This document shows positions 7,074 through 7,924 of a DNA stretch of 7,924 bases, one piece after another (within the stretch, counting starts at the first letter, position 1; the number at the start of each line of letters is the position of its first letter). This DNA comes from an uncultured Oscillospiraceae bacterium (GTDB lineage Bacteria > Bacillota > Clostridia > Oscillospirales > Oscillospiraceae). The DNA lies in assembly GCA_934675115.1 (NCBI GenBank), contig CAKUPH010000095.1:1-7924 (forward strand), written 5' to 3'. The position numbers were made by a program, and so were the translations under genes. The notes beneath the pieces were generated by a model. It did no database searches and was not told where the DNA came from. It saw nothing but the letters and a program-made list of their open reading frames with translations.

Positions 7074-7272
7074 CCCCTCGGAGAGCGGAGGGGGTATCGG
7101 GCCGAAGGCCCGTATCCAGGGGGAACTGGTTCCCCCTGGAAGGCACGGCGCGCGAAGCGCCCATATTTTCCGCAGAAAATATCCGTGCCCAGTGCTCGGG
7201 GCAAGTGAATTGCCCCTGCGCCAAGGTTTTCGCCACGGGCGAAAACGCTTGTACGGCGCACCCGCGCCGTAC
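7074..7272 (-). repeat. Array of eight closely packed, unrelated inverted repeats between aspS and gatC
   Basis: Hairpins seen by eye, in plus coordinates:
- CCCCTC 7074-7079 / 7088-7093.
- CGGGCC 7098-7103 / 7107-7112, loop GAA.
- A 12-base arm TCCAGGGGGAAC 7115-7126 / 7129-7140.
- GGCACGG 7142-7148 / CCGTGCC 7183-7189, a closing helix that encloses two further hairpins: GCGC 7150-7153 / 7157-7160 (loop GAA) and ATATTTTC 7163-7170 / 7175-7182 (loop CGCA).
- GGGGCAA 7198-7204 / 7210-7216.
- GTTTTCGCC 7226-7234 / 7238-7246, loop ACG.
- GTACGGCGC 7251-7259 / 7264-7272, loop ACCC.
Helices cover about two thirds of the stretch. The arms share no common sequence, so it is neither CRISPR nor tandem repeat. 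In the aspS-gatCAB transcript it would fold as a chain of stems with one three-way junction. None has a terminator T-run. It could be an intercistronic structured RNA, a processing or stability element, or a mosaic of mobile palindromes. Strand is given as that of the flanking genes. Confidence 0.85.
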
Positions 7273-7370
7273 ATGAAGCTGTGCGTCCACCCTTTTACGG
7301 CTCCAAACGGCTCCTGTCTCTCGGGAACAGGGACGCATATCTCACGTTATCCAGCCCGCACAGCTTCATG
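7272..7370. repeat. 14-bp perfect inverted repeat spanning the 3' end of aspS
   Basis: CATGAAGCTGTGCG at 7272-7285, just upstream of the hairpin array in the transcript, is the exact reverse complement of 7357-7370 inside aspS, where it encodes the MKLC residues near the C-terminus. The 71 bases between contain the aspS stop codon. In the mRNA the two arms could form a 14-bp stem closing over the end of the reading frame. Confidence 0.8.
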
Positions 7371-7924
7371 GTCAGCCGCTCCAGCCCGATGCCCAGTCCG
7401 CCGTGGGGCGGCATGCCGCACTTGTGGATCATGAGGTAGCTTTCGAAGTCCGCCGGGTCCATCCCCCGCTCCTCCATCTTGGCCACCTGCTCATGGTAGC
7501 CGTGGATGCGCTGGCCGCCGGTGGTGACCTCCATGCCCCGGAACAGCAGGTCGAAGGACAGGGTGTACTTCGGGTCCTCCGGATCGTCCATGGCGTAAAA
7601 CGGCCGCTTTTTCGACGGGTAGTGGGTGACAAACACGAAGTCGCTGCCGTACTCCTCCTTGACGTACCGCCCGATGTGGGCTTCCTCCTCCGGCTCCAGA
7701 TCGTAGGGGTCCCGGATCTTGTAGCCGTACTTTTCCGCCGCCAGCCGCTTGGCCTCGTCAAAGCGGATGCAGGGGATGCCGGACACATCGGGCAGCTCCA
7801 CGTCCAGCCGCTTCAGGTCGTCGGCGTACTCCCGGGCCAGCAGGTCCATAGCGTATTTCAGAAAGCCCGTCTCCACCTCGATGACATCGTAAAAGGAGTC
7901 GATATAGCCCATTTCAAGGTCAAG
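7295..7924 (-). CDS. aspS: Aspartyl-tRNA synthetase, archaeal-type, probably non-discriminating; C-terminal 209 residues, 5' end outside the window
   Basis: Class II aminoacyl-tRNA synthetase that charges tRNA(Asp), and probably tRNA(Asn), with aspartate. The frame is open to the right edge. The fragment begins LDLEMGYIDSFYDV, inside the catalytic domain, so the anticodon-binding OB-fold and motif 1 are missing. Visible are FVTHYPSKKRPFYAM, the strand FDLLFRGMEVTTGGQRIHGY and class II motif 3, GLGIGLERLTM, near residues 176-186 of the fragment. The ending LFPRDRSRLEP is typical of the shorter archaeal/eukaryotic-type AspRS (AspRS2), not the bacterial type with its GAD insertion. In bacteria AspRS2 is usually non-discriminating and works with GatCAB. 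The gatCAB genes directly downstream support this, but the residues that decide tRNA(Asn) acceptance lie outside the window. Confidence 0.93.
   Translation of the reverse strand, partial: LDLEMGYIDSFYDVIEVETGFLKYAMDLLAREYADDLKRLDVELPDVSGIPCIRFDEAKRLAAEKYGYKIRDPYDLEPEEEAHIGRYVKEEYGSDFVFVTHYPSKKRPFYAMDDPEDPKYTLSFDLLFRGMEVTTGGQRIHGYHEQVAKMEERGMDPADFESYLMIHKCGMPPHGGLGIGLERLTMKLCGLDNVRYASLFPRDRSRLEP

Noticed and set aside
7046..7261. Upstream in-frame extension of gatC through the hairpin array.
   Set aside because: The extension has no GatC similarity, while the ATG at 7045 has a good Shine-Dalgarno and gives the family's usual length and N-terminus.
7074..7272. CRISPR or tandem-repeat interpretation of the aspS-gatC spacer.
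   Set aside because: The arms of the successive hairpins differ in sequence and length and there is no direct repeat with regular spacing.
7283..7293. AGGGTGG-A-CGC on the minus strand just after aspS resembles the conserved T-box sequence (AGGGTGGNACCGCG).
   Set aside because: It is only a partial match, begins 2 nt past the aspS stop, and has no upstream Stem I/specifier leader and no U-tract terminator downstream. Chance resemblance is more likely.

Overview
The window reads as a piece of a GC-rich Firmicute chromosome, most likely a gut Clostridia of the Oscillospiraceae type. This is inferred from the high GC, strong AGGAGG-like ribosome binding sites, near-consensus sigma-A promoters, and an archaeal-type AspRS next to gatCAB. 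The species cannot be named from the sequence alone. No mobile element, CRISPR array, rRNA or tRNA gene was found.

Right part (3854-7924, all on the minus strand, read right to left): the 3' half of aspS, a 250-bp spacer packed with inverted repeats, then gatC, gatA and gatB, closed by a strong hairpin terminator. GatCAB plus a probably non-discriminating AspRS form the indirect (transamidation) route to Asn-tRNA(Asn) and/or Gln-tRNA(Gln). AspRS mischarges tRNA(Asn) with Asp, and GatCAB amidates it. gatC/gatA/gatB are tightly coupled: the gatA Shine-Dalgarno directly follows the gatC stop, and gatA and gatB overlap by 4 nt.

Middle (2564-3776): a plus-strand LysR-family regulator with its own near-perfect promoter. 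It converges on gatB through a shared bidirectional terminator and diverges from an MFS transporter gene. The 307-bp divergent spacer carries both promoters and a perfect 16-bp dyad placed where a LysR regulator would activate the MFS gene.

Left part (1-2563, minus strand): the MFS transporter, a small two-helix membrane protein 36 bp behind it (probably one operon), a GC-rich compound inverted repeat, and the 5' part of a GPH-family (MelB-like) sugar:cation symporter running off the left edge.

The most unusual object is the aspS-gatC spacer (about 7074-7272). It holds eight hairpins with unrelated sequences, laid almost end to end and including a nested three-way junction, which together pair about two thirds of its bases. 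An inverted 14-bp copy of aspS coding sequence lies at its upstream edge. I do not recognise it as a described RNA family or repeat.
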